Origin: Pedobacter sp. PAMC26386
Lineage (GTDB): Bacteria > Bacteroidota > Bacteroidia > Sphingobacteriales > Sphingobacteriaceae
Direction of reading: 5' to 3'
DNA length: 64,000 nt
Assembly: GCA_014302835.1 (NCBI GenBank)
Contig: CP060294.1
Location: 3,931,067 to 3,995,066, forward strand
Made by a program: the position numbers and the translations under genes. Positions 16,359 through 23,713 of this stretch are shown here, piece after piece. How positions within the stretch are numbered: the first letter of the stretch is position 1; every line of letters begins with the position of its first letter. The notes under the pieces are model-generated. The model was not told the DNA's origin and did no database searches. It was given only the letters and a program-made list of their open reading frames with translations.

Positions 16359-18128
16359 TTACTTAGCGATACCCACAGAGTGGAACTGCAAGTCATACAA
16401 TTTTTTATAGTATCCGTCAAGTTTAAGCAATTCCTGGTGATTACCAATTTCCTTAATTTCTCCTTTATCCAGTACTATAATCTGATCAGCTTTTTGTATC
16501 GTTGATAAACGGTGAGCGATAACTATAGAAGTACGTCCTTTCATCAATTTGTCAATAGCTGTCTGGATCAGCATTTCTGTTTCCGTATCAACAGATGAAG
16601 TTGCTTCATCCAAAACCAGGATAGAAGGATTATAGACGAGTGCCCTGATAAATGAAATCAGCTGTGCCTGTCCCGCAGAAAGAGTCGCTCCACGCTCCAT
16701 TACATTATATTGGTATCCACCAGGAAGTCTTTCAATGAAATCATGTGCACCTACTTTTTGAGCAGCATCAACCACCTCATCCATGGTAATTGCAGGATTA
16801 TTTAGCGTAATGTTATTAAAGATCGTGTCTGAAAACAGGAAAACATCCTGTAATACCGTAGCGATATTATTTCTCAGATGATTCAGTTCGTAATCATCAA
16901 TTGAGACGCCATCAACTTTGATCTCTCCTTTTTGGATTGCATAGAAACGATTCAGTATATTAATGGTAGAAGATTTACCCGCACCCGTAGCACCAACCAT
17001 TGCTATAGTCTGACCGGCTTTGACCTCAAAGGAAATGTTTTTTAAGACGTAGTTTTCATCGTTATAAGCGAACCACACTTTATCAAATGATATATTACCA
17101 GCCATTTTCTCCGGCTGATAAGTTCCGTTATTTGGCGTAAGCTCTTGCGTATCCAATACTTTAAATACGCGCTCCGCTCCTACCATCCCCATTTGCAGTG
17201 TATTAAATTTATCCGCAAGTTCTCTTATCGGTCTGAAGAGCATGCTGATATAAAGAATAAACTCAGCGATGGTCCCTGGAGTAACATCAAGAGGTTTCGC
17301 CAATATACTTTTTGCTCCATACCATACCAGAAGCCCTAGTGACATGGCTGAGATAATCTCTACAACAGGGAAGAAGATAGAATAATACCAGTTTGAACGA
17401 ATATTTGCATCCCGGTATCGGGCATTGATCTTTTTAAATTTGCGGAACTCCTGGTCTTCTCTTGCAAAATACTGGATGATGGAAATACCGGTAATATGCT
17501 CTTGTAAATAGGTATTCAGATTGGAGACTTCAGTTCTGATTTCCTGAAATGCTGATTTGATAGATTTCTGAAATACAGAGGTCGCCATGATTAATAGCGG
17601 CATCGGTAACAAGACGACAATGGTCAGTTCCCAGTCTGCATAAAACATGACTATAATAATGGCGATAACCTGTAAAATATCTCCAATGATCACAATGAGT
17701 CCCTCTGAAAAGATATCCGAAATTGTTTCCAGATCGGATACCGTACGGGTTATCAATTGTCCTATCGGTGTTTTATCAAAGTATTGCAGTCTGAGTTTTG
17801 TGATATGATTAAATACATTAATTCTCAAATCGCGGATAGCTGATTGTCCCAGTGTATTCGTCAATAAGGTATGGCTATATTGAATGACACTTTGTACGAC
17901 CAACAAAAAAAGCATCAGCATGGTCATCATCACCAGTCCGCTGTGCTGTCCCTTAAGAATAAAATTATCTAAGGTGTATTTAATCAGGAAGGGTCTAACC
18001 GGCGCGATTAATGCAAGTAGTATGGTCAAAATAACCGACCAGATAAATATGCTGCGGTAAGGTCTCACATACTGAAAAACTCGCTTCAATAAACCAACAT
18101 TTAACGCATCACCTGTGATTTTTGACAT
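16359..18128 (-). CDS. ABC exporter with fused permease and ATPase (MsbA/LmrA-like)
   Basis: Half-transporter of 589 residues: six membrane helices in the first 310 residues (ABC transmembrane type 1 domain), then a nucleotide-binding domain with Walker A GATGAGKSS near 380, signature LSAGQAQLISF, Walker B SILVLDEATS and the switch motif VIAHRLST. Works as a homo- or heterodimer exporting lipids, peptides or drugs. No partner half-transporter is adjacent, so a homodimer is likely. It lies two bases after truA on the same strand and is probably cotranscribed with it. Substrate cannot be read from the sequence. Confidence 0.9.
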   Translation of the reverse strand: MSKITGDALNVGLLKRVFQYVRPYRSIFIWSVILTILLALIAPVRPFLIKYTLDNFILKGQHSGLVMMTMLMLFLLVVQSVIQYSHTLLTNTLGQSAIRDLRINVFNHITKLRLQYFDKTPIGQLITRTVSDLETISDIFSEGLIVIIGDILQVIAIIIVMFYADWELTIVVLLPMPLLIMATSVFQKSIKSAFQEIRTEVSNLNTYLQEHITGISIIQYFAREDQEFRKFKKINARYRDANIRSNWYYSIFFPVVEIISAMSLGLLVWYGAKSILAKPLDVTPGTIAEFILYISMLFRPIRELADKFNTLQMGMVGAERVFKVLDTQELTPNNGTYQPEKMAGNISFDKVWFAYNDENYVLKNISFEVKAGQTIAMVGATGAGKSSTINILNRFYAIQKGEIKVDGVSIDDYELNHLRNNIATVLQDVFLFSDTIFNNITLNNPAITMDEVVDAAQKVGAHDFIERLPGGYQYNVMERGATLSAGQAQLISFIRALVYNPSILVLDEATSSVDTETEMLIQTAIDKLMKGRTSIVIAHRLSTIQKADQIIVLDKGEIKEIGNHQELLKLDGYYKKLYDLQFHSVGIAK

Positions 18129-18130
18129 AA

Positions 18131-18883
18131 TTATTTTACAAAAGGATAAATGATATTCACCAGGTAAAGACCACAGGCAGGTACTGACTGCCCGGCATTA
18201 CTCCGGTTTTTACTTCCTATAATTTCCTCCAGCTGTGCCAGATCAATTTCTTTCTTTCCGATTAGAATCAGAGTACCCACAATCGCTCGTACCATATTCC
18301 TCAAAAAGCGGTCCGCAGAGATCGTAAATATAAGACCCCCTTCTGTTTCACGGAAATAAGCTTCGGTAATTTTACAATTATTTGTAGCCGTTGAAGTGTT
18401 AGACTTACTGAAACTTGTGAAATCAGTATAATTTAACAGCTGTATTGCGGCGACGTTCATAGCCTGAATATCTAATCTACCCTTATATAACCAGGAACGG
18501 TTTAGTTTGAAAGGGTCTTTATGGAAATGAAAATGATATTCATAGGATCTTGCCGTTGCATCAAAACGTGCATGAGCATCCTTTGAGACACTAAAAATCC
18601 GTTTGATCGCAATAGGATATGGTAAAAGGGCATTCACACTCCCCACTGCGTTTATGGCAGCTTCTTCTGTGACTCCTGTTAAATCTAAATGCGCAAAAAA
18701 CTTGCTGGCGTGAACACCGGCATCCGTTCTGCCGCAGCCCAGCGTTTCAACAGGTTGCCTGAAGAAAACTGATAGTGCCTTATCCAGCTCCTGCTGAACA
18801 GTTATCGCGTTCGGTTGTGTCTGCCAACCATGGTAAGCTGTTCCATCGTAGGCTAGTTCTATAAAAAAACGTTGTGTATCCAA
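18131..18883 (-). CDS. truA: tRNA pseudouridine(38-40) synthase
   Basis: Modifies U38-U40 in the tRNA anticodon arm. The domain is complete, with RFFIELAYDGTAYHGWQ at the start and catalytic Asp54 in GCGRTDAGVHAS, 250 residues in all. The start is unusual: no ATG is available. I chose the TTG at 18883 (LDTQRFFIEL) because the protein then has the usual family N terminus and a TATTTTTG box sits just upstream; a second TTG at 18916 would add 11 residues but lies upstream of that box. It leads a likely operon with the ABC exporter. Confidence 0.92.
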   Translation of the reverse strand: MDTQRFFIELAYDGTAYHGWQTQPNAITVQQELDKALSVFFRQPVETLGCGRTDAGVHASKFFAHLDLTGVTEEAAINAVGSVNALLPYPIAIKRIFSVSKDAHARFDATARSYEYHFHFHKDPFKLNRSWLYKGRLDIQAMNVAAIQLLNYTDFTSFSKSNTSTATNNCKITEAYFRETEGGLIFTISADRFLRNMVRAIVGTLILIGKKEIDLAQLEEIIGSKNRSNAGQSVPACGLYLVNIIYPFVK

Positions 18884-18890
18884 TCTATTG

Positions 18891-18898
18891 CAAAAATA
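18891..18898 (-). promoter_or_regulatory. -7 element TATTTTTG before truA
   Basis: Exact TAnnTTTG on the minus strand, seven bases before the TTG start at 18883, pointing to a leaderless or nearly leaderless transcript. No good -33 element at the usual distance. Confidence 0.45.
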
Positions 18899-18939
18899 CT
18901 TTTTTCCGCTTAACAAGACAGACGTTTAATGTCTTTTAA

Positions 18940-18947
18940 TATATTTG
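18940..18947 (+). promoter_or_regulatory. -7 element TATATTTG before the DUF4293 gene
   Basis: Exact TAnnTTTG, 20 bases before the ATG at 18968 and only 41 bases from the divergent truA box, so the two promoters share regulatory DNA. Confidence 0.5.
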
Positions 18948-18967
18948 TTGGAAATTATTAAATTGAT

Positions 18968-19426
18968 ATGATACAAAGGGTTCAATCCATCTGGTTGTTT
19001 TTAGCGTCTCTTACGCTGTTTTTATTGTTAATTCTCCCTATTTTCACGAAACAGGGTACTAGCGGAGATTTATCGTTCCAGATTGGCGGCATCTATCAGA
19101 AAACCAACAATGTTAGCCATAAAACAGAATCTTTTACTGCTCTTTTTGGCGGAACGATCCTCGTTGGGCTAATCTGCCTGGCAAATATTTTCACTTTCAA
19201 AAACAGATCACTGCAAAAAAATATTATCCTGCTGACTATATTATTAATTATCGCTTTAGCGGGATGGACTGCAAGCTATGCATTTAACATCCCAGGAGGT
19301 TTTGACGGGGCTGTTTTTGGTGTGGGCGCCGGTCTCCCTATTTTTTCTATTCTTTTTTGTGTACTGGCAATCAGAGGTATCCGTAAAGATGAGCAGTTAA
19401 TCAGGTCGGCCGACAGGCTAAGATAA
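18968..19426 (+). CDS. DUF4293 family membrane protein
   Basis: Integral membrane protein of 152 residues with four hydrophobic segments (about 9-27, 52-73, 78-98, 108-130) and the MIQRVQSIWLFLA opening typical of DUF4293 proteins, a family confined to Bacteroidota. Function is unknown. It is divergent from truA and 83 bases upstream of the DEAD-box helicase, which has its own -7 box. The family call is from memory of the N-terminal pattern. Confidence 0.8.
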   Translation: MIQRVQSIWLFLASLTLFLLLILPIFTKQGTSGDLSFQIGGIYQKTNNVSHKTESFTALFGGTILVGLICLANIFTFKNRSLQKNIILLTILLIIALAGWTASYAFNIPGGFDGAVFGVGAGLPIFSILFCVLAIRGIRKDEQLIRSADRLR

Positions 19427-19479
19427 CCGCTTACTTTTATTATTTCGTTATGTACCAAACAAATACCAAAAAATAAGCG

Positions 19480-19487
19480 TACCTTTG
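19480..19487 (+). promoter_or_regulatory. -7 element TACCTTTG before the DEAD-box helicase
   Basis: Exact TAnnTTTG, 22 bases before the ATG at 19510. Confidence 0.55.
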
Positions 19488-19509
19488 CGGCTTAATAAAT
19501 AAAGTTAAA

Positions 19510-21411
19510 ATGATAAACCCATTTAAATTATTGGGGATAAGTGATGACGTTGTTAATGCCGTAAAGGATTTAGGTTTCGAAAATCCAACACCTATTCAGG
19601 AGCAAGCTATTCCTGTGCTGTTAGAGGGCAATAATGATTTTGTTGGTTTGGCCCAAACAGGAACAGGAAAAACAGCAGCATTTGGTTTGCCGCTAATTGA
19701 ACTGATTGACTTCAAATTGAATAAGCCTCAGGCTTTAATTCTATGCCCTACCCGGGAGCTTTGCTTGCAAATTGCCAGCGACATCAAAAATTACTCAAAA
19801 AACACGCCTGGTGCTAGTGTTGTTGCCGTTTACGGTGGCGCGAACATTGTGCAGCAATTGCGTGAAATTAGAAACGGTGTACAAGTAGTTGTAGCTACAC
19901 CGGGTCGTATGTTAGACATTATCGGTCGTAAGGCTATAGATTTCAGTAGTGTGAAATATGTAGTTCTTGATGAGGCTGATGAGATGCTTAACATGGGCTT
20001 CCAGGATGACATTAATGATATCCTATCTACTACACCAGATGACAAAAAAACTTGGTTGTTTTCAGCTACTATGCCTCCTGAGGTTAGAAGAATAGCTAAA
20101 AACTACATGGACAACCCTACTGAGTTGACTATGGGTACCAAAAACACAGGTAACGTAAATATTGAGCATGAGTACTACGTAGTACGTGCCAGAGATAAAT
20201 ATGCTGCCTTGAAACGTATTGTAGATTTCAACCCTGAAATTTTCGCAGTAGTTTTCTGTAAAACCAAAATGGATACGCAGGATGTTGCTGAGAACTTAAT
20301 CAAGGATGGTTACAATGCTGATGCTTTGCATGGTGACTTATCACAACAACAACGTGATAAAGTTATGCAGCGCTTCCGTGACCGTAACATGCAATTATTA
20401 ATTGCTACTGATGTTGCAGCACGTGGTATCGATGTAAATAACGTAACTCACGTTGTTAACTATTCATTACCTGATGAAATTGAAAGTTATACCCACAGGA
20501 GTGGTCGTACAGGAAGAGCTGGTAAATCTGGTATCTCAATCTGTATCATCAACTCTAAGGAAACTGGAAAAATCCGTCAGATCGAAAGAATCATCGGTAA
20601 AGCCTTTACTAAAGCAGAACTGCCTACAGGATTTGATGTTTGTGAAAAACAACTTTTCTCATTGGTTCACAAAGTTCACAACGTTGAAGTAAATGAAGCA
20701 CAAATTGAGCAGTACATTCCTAGAATCATGGATGAATTTGCTGAATTAAGCAAAGAAGAAGTGATCAAACGTTTTGCATCTTTAGAGTTTAACCGCTTTT
20801 TAGAGTATTACAAAAACGCACCAGACTTAAACGCAGCTGCTAACGACGAACGTGGTGAACGTTCTGAGCGTGGCGCAAGAGGTGCTAGAAACAGTGATTT
20901 TACCCGTTTGTTTATCAACGTAGGTTCGGTAGATGAATTTACAAGAGGTGATTTATTATCTTTTGTATGTAACAATGGAAAAATCAGTGGAAAAAACATT
21001 GGTAAAATTGACCTTAAAGGTGTTTATTCATTCTTTGAAGTTGAAAATGCTATTGTTGATTCATTGTTCGCAAATTTCAAAGACATCCAATTCAATAACC
21101 GTAGTGTTAGAATTGAAAAATCTGGCGACGCTCCTGAAGGTGGCGAAAGAAGAGGTGGCGGAGAAAGAAGAAGCTATAGCGGTGGCGGTGGTGGCGACAG
21201 AAGAAGTTCTGGCGGCGGCGGCGAAAGAAAAAGCTATGGTGGCGGTGAAAGAAAGAGTTATGGCGGTGGCGAAAGAAAAAGCTACGGTGGTGGTAACTCT
21301 GGCGGAAGCGGAAGACGTGAAGGTGGAAGCAGTAGTGGAGGTTTCAGAGATTTCTCTGGTAAACCACGTGAAGGTGGAAGCGGAACAGGCGAAAGAAGAC
21401 GCAGATCTTAA
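19510..21411 (+). CDS. DEAD-box RNA helicase with DbpA-type RNA-binding domain (CsdA/DeaD-like)
   Basis: ATP-dependent RNA helicase of 633 residues. Core motifs in order: Q motif near PTPIQEQAIP, Walker A AQTGTGKT (48-55), PTREL, DEAD at 154-157, SAT at 185-187, and HRSGRTGRAG in domain 2. Residues about 465-540 fit the DbpA/CsdA RNA-binding domain, and the tail from about 545 is a Gly/Arg/Ser-rich disordered region with three ERKSYGGG repeats. This layout is typical of cold-shock helicases acting in ribosome assembly and mRNA decay. It is monocistronic between its -7 box and a strong terminator. Confidence 0.92.
   Translation: MINPFKLLGISDDVVNAVKDLGFENPTPIQEQAIPVLLEGNNDFVGLAQTGTGKTAAFGLPLIELIDFKLNKPQALILCPTRELCLQIASDIKNYSKNTPGASVVAVYGGANIVQQLREIRNGVQVVVATPGRMLDIIGRKAIDFSSVKYVVLDEADEMLNMGFQDDINDILSTTPDDKKTWLFSATMPPEVRRIAKNYMDNPTELTMGTKNTGNVNIEHEYYVVRARDKYAALKRIVDFNPEIFAVVFCKTKMDTQDVAENLIKDGYNADALHGDLSQQQRDKVMQRFRDRNMQLLIATDVAARGIDVNNVTHVVNYSLPDEIESYTHRSGRTGRAGKSGISICIINSKETGKIRQIERIIGKAFTKAELPTGFDVCEKQLFSLVHKVHNVEVNEAQIEQYIPRIMDEFAELSKEEVIKRFASLEFNRFLEYYKNAPDLNAAANDERGERSERGARGARNSDFTRLFINVGSVDEFTRGDLLSFVCNNGKISGKNIGKIDLKGVYSFFEVENAIVDSLFANFKDIQFNNRSVRIEKSGDAPEGGERRGGGERRSYSGGGGGDRRSSGGGGERKSYGGGERKSYGGGERKSYGGGNSGGSGRREGGSSSGGFRDFSGKPREGGSGTGERRRRS
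21223..21294 (+). repeat. Three 24-bp in-frame repeats in the helicase tail
   Basis: Units at 21223, 21247 and 21271, each coding ERKSYGGG with only third-position changes. The copy number may vary between strains. Confidence 0.85.
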
Positions 21412-21433
21412 TCACAACCCAAATATAAAATTA

Positions 21434-21464
21434 AGCAGCCCGATTTATCGGGCTGTTTTTTTTT
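21434..21464 (+). terminator. Terminator of the DEAD-box helicase gene
   Basis: Arms CAGCCCGAT and ATCGGGCTG with a two-base TT loop core, followed by nine T. Confidence 0.9.
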
Positions 21465-21805
21465 GAAGGGGTGTTGTCTGAGGGGAATAAAAAAACTGTG
21501 CTACATGCATATACCAGTTATACACCTCATTAGCACAACAATAGATATATCTAGATATCAATACATCTACTCATCACTCCGTAACAAATGTCATAATCAT
21601 CATCAAGCGATCTATCCGCTATCCAATAAAAAACCCATCTTAACAATCAGCAAGCTTATCTACCCACCTTCCAGTAAAAAATCAACTAACCAATCGTGAA
21701 CAAACAACTGATGCGTTAAACCAAAACCAAATCTTCAAACACGCGCTTCCCAAAAGACAGCAACCTGATAAAGCATCTGGCTTACAAACCATGCTACCCC
21801 AGATG
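21465..21805. other. Gene-free segment with strong G depletion on the plus strand
   Basis: Lies between the helicase terminator and the long ggt hairpin. From 21541 to 21780 I count 23 G against 66 C on the plus strand. The only open frame (21463-21699) has low-complexity composition and no start signals. Two stretches, near 21610-21636 and 21656-21684, share a TCTAYCC...TCCARTAAAAAA pattern like a decayed duplication. It could be a decayed gene or an untranslated RNA. Confidence 0.5.
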
Positions 21806-21888
21806 AAAAAAACCGGTATGCTATATTCCGACACTGTATTACCCCCTTCAGGGGAATGCCGTCGGAATATAGCATATCGGTTTTTTTT
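21806..21888 (-). terminator. Very long hairpin terminator of ggt (bidirectional)
   Basis: Arms 21809-21832 and 21861-21884 pair over 24 bases with a single G-T wobble; the 28-base apical part contains its own CCCC-TTCA-GGGG stem. Poly-T follows in either direction, so it serves ggt on the minus strand. Confidence 0.85.
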
Positions 21889-21902
21889 AAGGAGGAGCTA
21901 TT

Positions 21903-23603
21903 TTAGTAACCCAATCCTTTGTCGTTGCCTCTTGGATCAGCCCCTGTTTCAAGAACTCCGTTTGGTTTGATAAGGATGGCGTCTACGCGTCCCATGGGCT
22001 CACGCTCTGTCACCTTGTACCCTTTATACTCCAGTTTAATTCTGGTAGCGTCATCAATAGCACCTTTCTCTACGAAAACCTCATCTGGTAACCACTGATG
22101 ATGGAATCTTGGTGCTGCGACTGCTTCCTGCATTCCCTTGCCAAAAGCTAATACGTTCAGGATCGTCTGAAAAACTGAGGTGATAATAGTCGACCCTCCG
22201 GGAGTACCAACAACCATTCTCAATTTTCCATTCTCCTCGATAATTGTTGGGGTCATTGAGCTCAGCATTCTTTTTCCGGCAACAATTGAATTGGCTTCTC
22301 CACCAACCAAACCGTACATGTTTGGAGTACCTGGTTTCACTGAGAAATCATCCATCTCGTTGTTTAAGATGAAACCAGCCCCATCTACAACAACCAATGA
22401 TCCATATGACCCATTTAATGTAGTGGTAGCTGATACAGCGTTACCTTCGCTGTCTACAATCGAGTAATGGGTCGTTTGCTCACTCTCATGTAATGGTAAA
22501 GTACCTGGCTTAACTTCTGAGCTTGGAGTAGCCTTGTTAAAGCTGATACCTGCTGTTCTTGATTTGATATAATTCACATCCAGTAAAGCTGTTTGCGGTA
22601 CTTTAAAAAAGTCAGGATCTCCTAAATAGCTTGCACGGTCTGCATAAGCTCTGCGTTCTACTTCAACCATTAATTGTACAGTAGAGTCTCTTTGAAAACC
22701 CCATTTACTTAATGGATAATCACCCACTTGTTTTAACATCGTGATCAAGGCTATACCACCGCTAGATGGAGGCGGCATCGAAATTATCTTATAGTTTTTG
22801 TATTCACCTGACACGGTTTTTCTCCATACAGACTGATAATCATGCAAATCCTTAGCGGTAATTACACCACTGGTGTTTTGCATTGCAGCTACAATAGCTG
22901 TTGCCACAGAGCCTTCATAAAATCCTTTTCTGCCGTTATCTCTAATCAGCTTTAAAGTTTTAGCCAATTGTGGTTGTTTCAATAAATCACCTGCTTTCCA
23001 CAGATCATTTTTCACAAAGGCAACTGGTTTCTTGTTGTATTTTAAAAAGCTTTCTTTATGACTGTTTAACTCTGAAGCTTGCTGCGCGGTAATCTGAAAT
23101 CCGTTTTCTGCTAATTCTATAGCTGGCTGAATATCTTTTTTCCAACTCAGTTTACCATATTTATTATGTGCCTTCACCATCCCATCTACAGTTCCTGGAA
23201 TTCCCGATGCTAATGCACCGTAAAGGCTTTTATCAGTGATTGCATTTCCTTGTGCATCCAGATACATATCCCTGGAAGCTTTTTCGGGAGCCTTCTCTCT
23301 ATAATCAAGTGCGTCTGAATTTCCTTCTTTACCTCTATAAACAAGGAATCCTCCACCACCAATATTTCCGGCATTTGGATAAACTACTGCCAATGCAAAT
23401 TGTACTGCTACCGCTGCATCAACCGCGTTTCCACCACGCTTGATAATAGAAACTCCAACTTTAGATGCCTCTGGATGTGCAGTGACAACCGCAGCGTGCT
23501 TGAACTGATTTAATTCCTGACCATTCACTTCCGTATAGGAAACTAGAAGTCCTAGACAAAGAGGGCCTAACAGTAGATGTGATAATGATGTTTTTGTTTT
23601 CAT
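21903..23603 (-). CDS. ggt: Gamma-glutamyltransferase
   Basis: Periplasmic or secreted enzyme that cleaves gamma-glutamyl bonds, mainly in glutathione, and transfers the group to water or amino acids. The 566 residues have a signal peptide (about 1-28), GGNAVDAAVAVQFALAVV and GNIGGGGFLVYR in the large subunit, and the autocleavage site TTHYS with nucleophile Thr377, followed by SATTTLNGSYGS and SSMTPTI in the small subunit. The precursor self-cleaves into two subunits. It lies downstream of a TonB receptor but a terminator separates them. Assignment is firm. Confidence 0.95.
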   Translation of the reverse strand: MKTKTSLSHLLLGPLCLGLLVSYTEVNGQELNQFKHAAVVTAHPEASKVGVSIIKRGGNAVDAAVAVQFALAVVYPNAGNIGGGGFLVYRGKEGNSDALDYREKAPEKASRDMYLDAQGNAITDKSLYGALASGIPGTVDGMVKAHNKYGKLSWKKDIQPAIELAENGFQITAQQASELNSHKESFLKYNKKPVAFVKNDLWKAGDLLKQPQLAKTLKLIRDNGRKGFYEGSVATAIVAAMQNTSGVITAKDLHDYQSVWRKTVSGEYKNYKIISMPPPSSGGIALITMLKQVGDYPLSKWGFQRDSTVQLMVEVERRAYADRASYLGDPDFFKVPQTALLDVNYIKSRTAGISFNKATPSSEVKPGTLPLHESEQTTHYSIVDSEGNAVSATTTLNGSYGSLVVVDGAGFILNNEMDDFSVKPGTPNMYGLVGGEANSIVAGKRMLSSMTPTIIEENGKLRMVVGTPGGSTIITSVFQTILNVLAFGKGMQEAVAAPRFHHQWLPDEVFVEKGAIDDATRIKLEYKGYKVTEREPMGRVDAILIKPNGVLETGADPRGNDKGLGY

Positions 23604-23626
23604 TGTATGATAAATTATAAAAAAAA

Positions 23627-23682
23627 TTCCTGCCTACTAGTCTTTAACCTGTTTAAACTGGCTTAAAACTCGTCGGCAGGAA
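23627..23682 (-). terminator. Hairpin terminator after the TonB receptor gene
   Basis: Outer arms TTCCTGCC and GGCAGGAA enclose a second symmetric part around GTTTAAAC; on the minus strand eight T follow. It lies 31 bases after the receptor stop. Confidence 0.65.
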
Positions 23683-23713
23683 AACGCACTAAATTTAAAG
23701 AATTATATCGGTA

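Noticed and set aside
20933..21466. 177-codon open frame in a second frame of the helicase gene
   Set aside because: Shadow frame; it stays open because the RG-rich tail repeats bias all frames. The in-frame helicase is certain.
21463..21699. 78-codon open frame in the G-poor segment
   Set aside because: Starts inside the helicase terminator's T-run, has low-complexity composition set by the G depletion, no ribosome-binding signal and no domain features.
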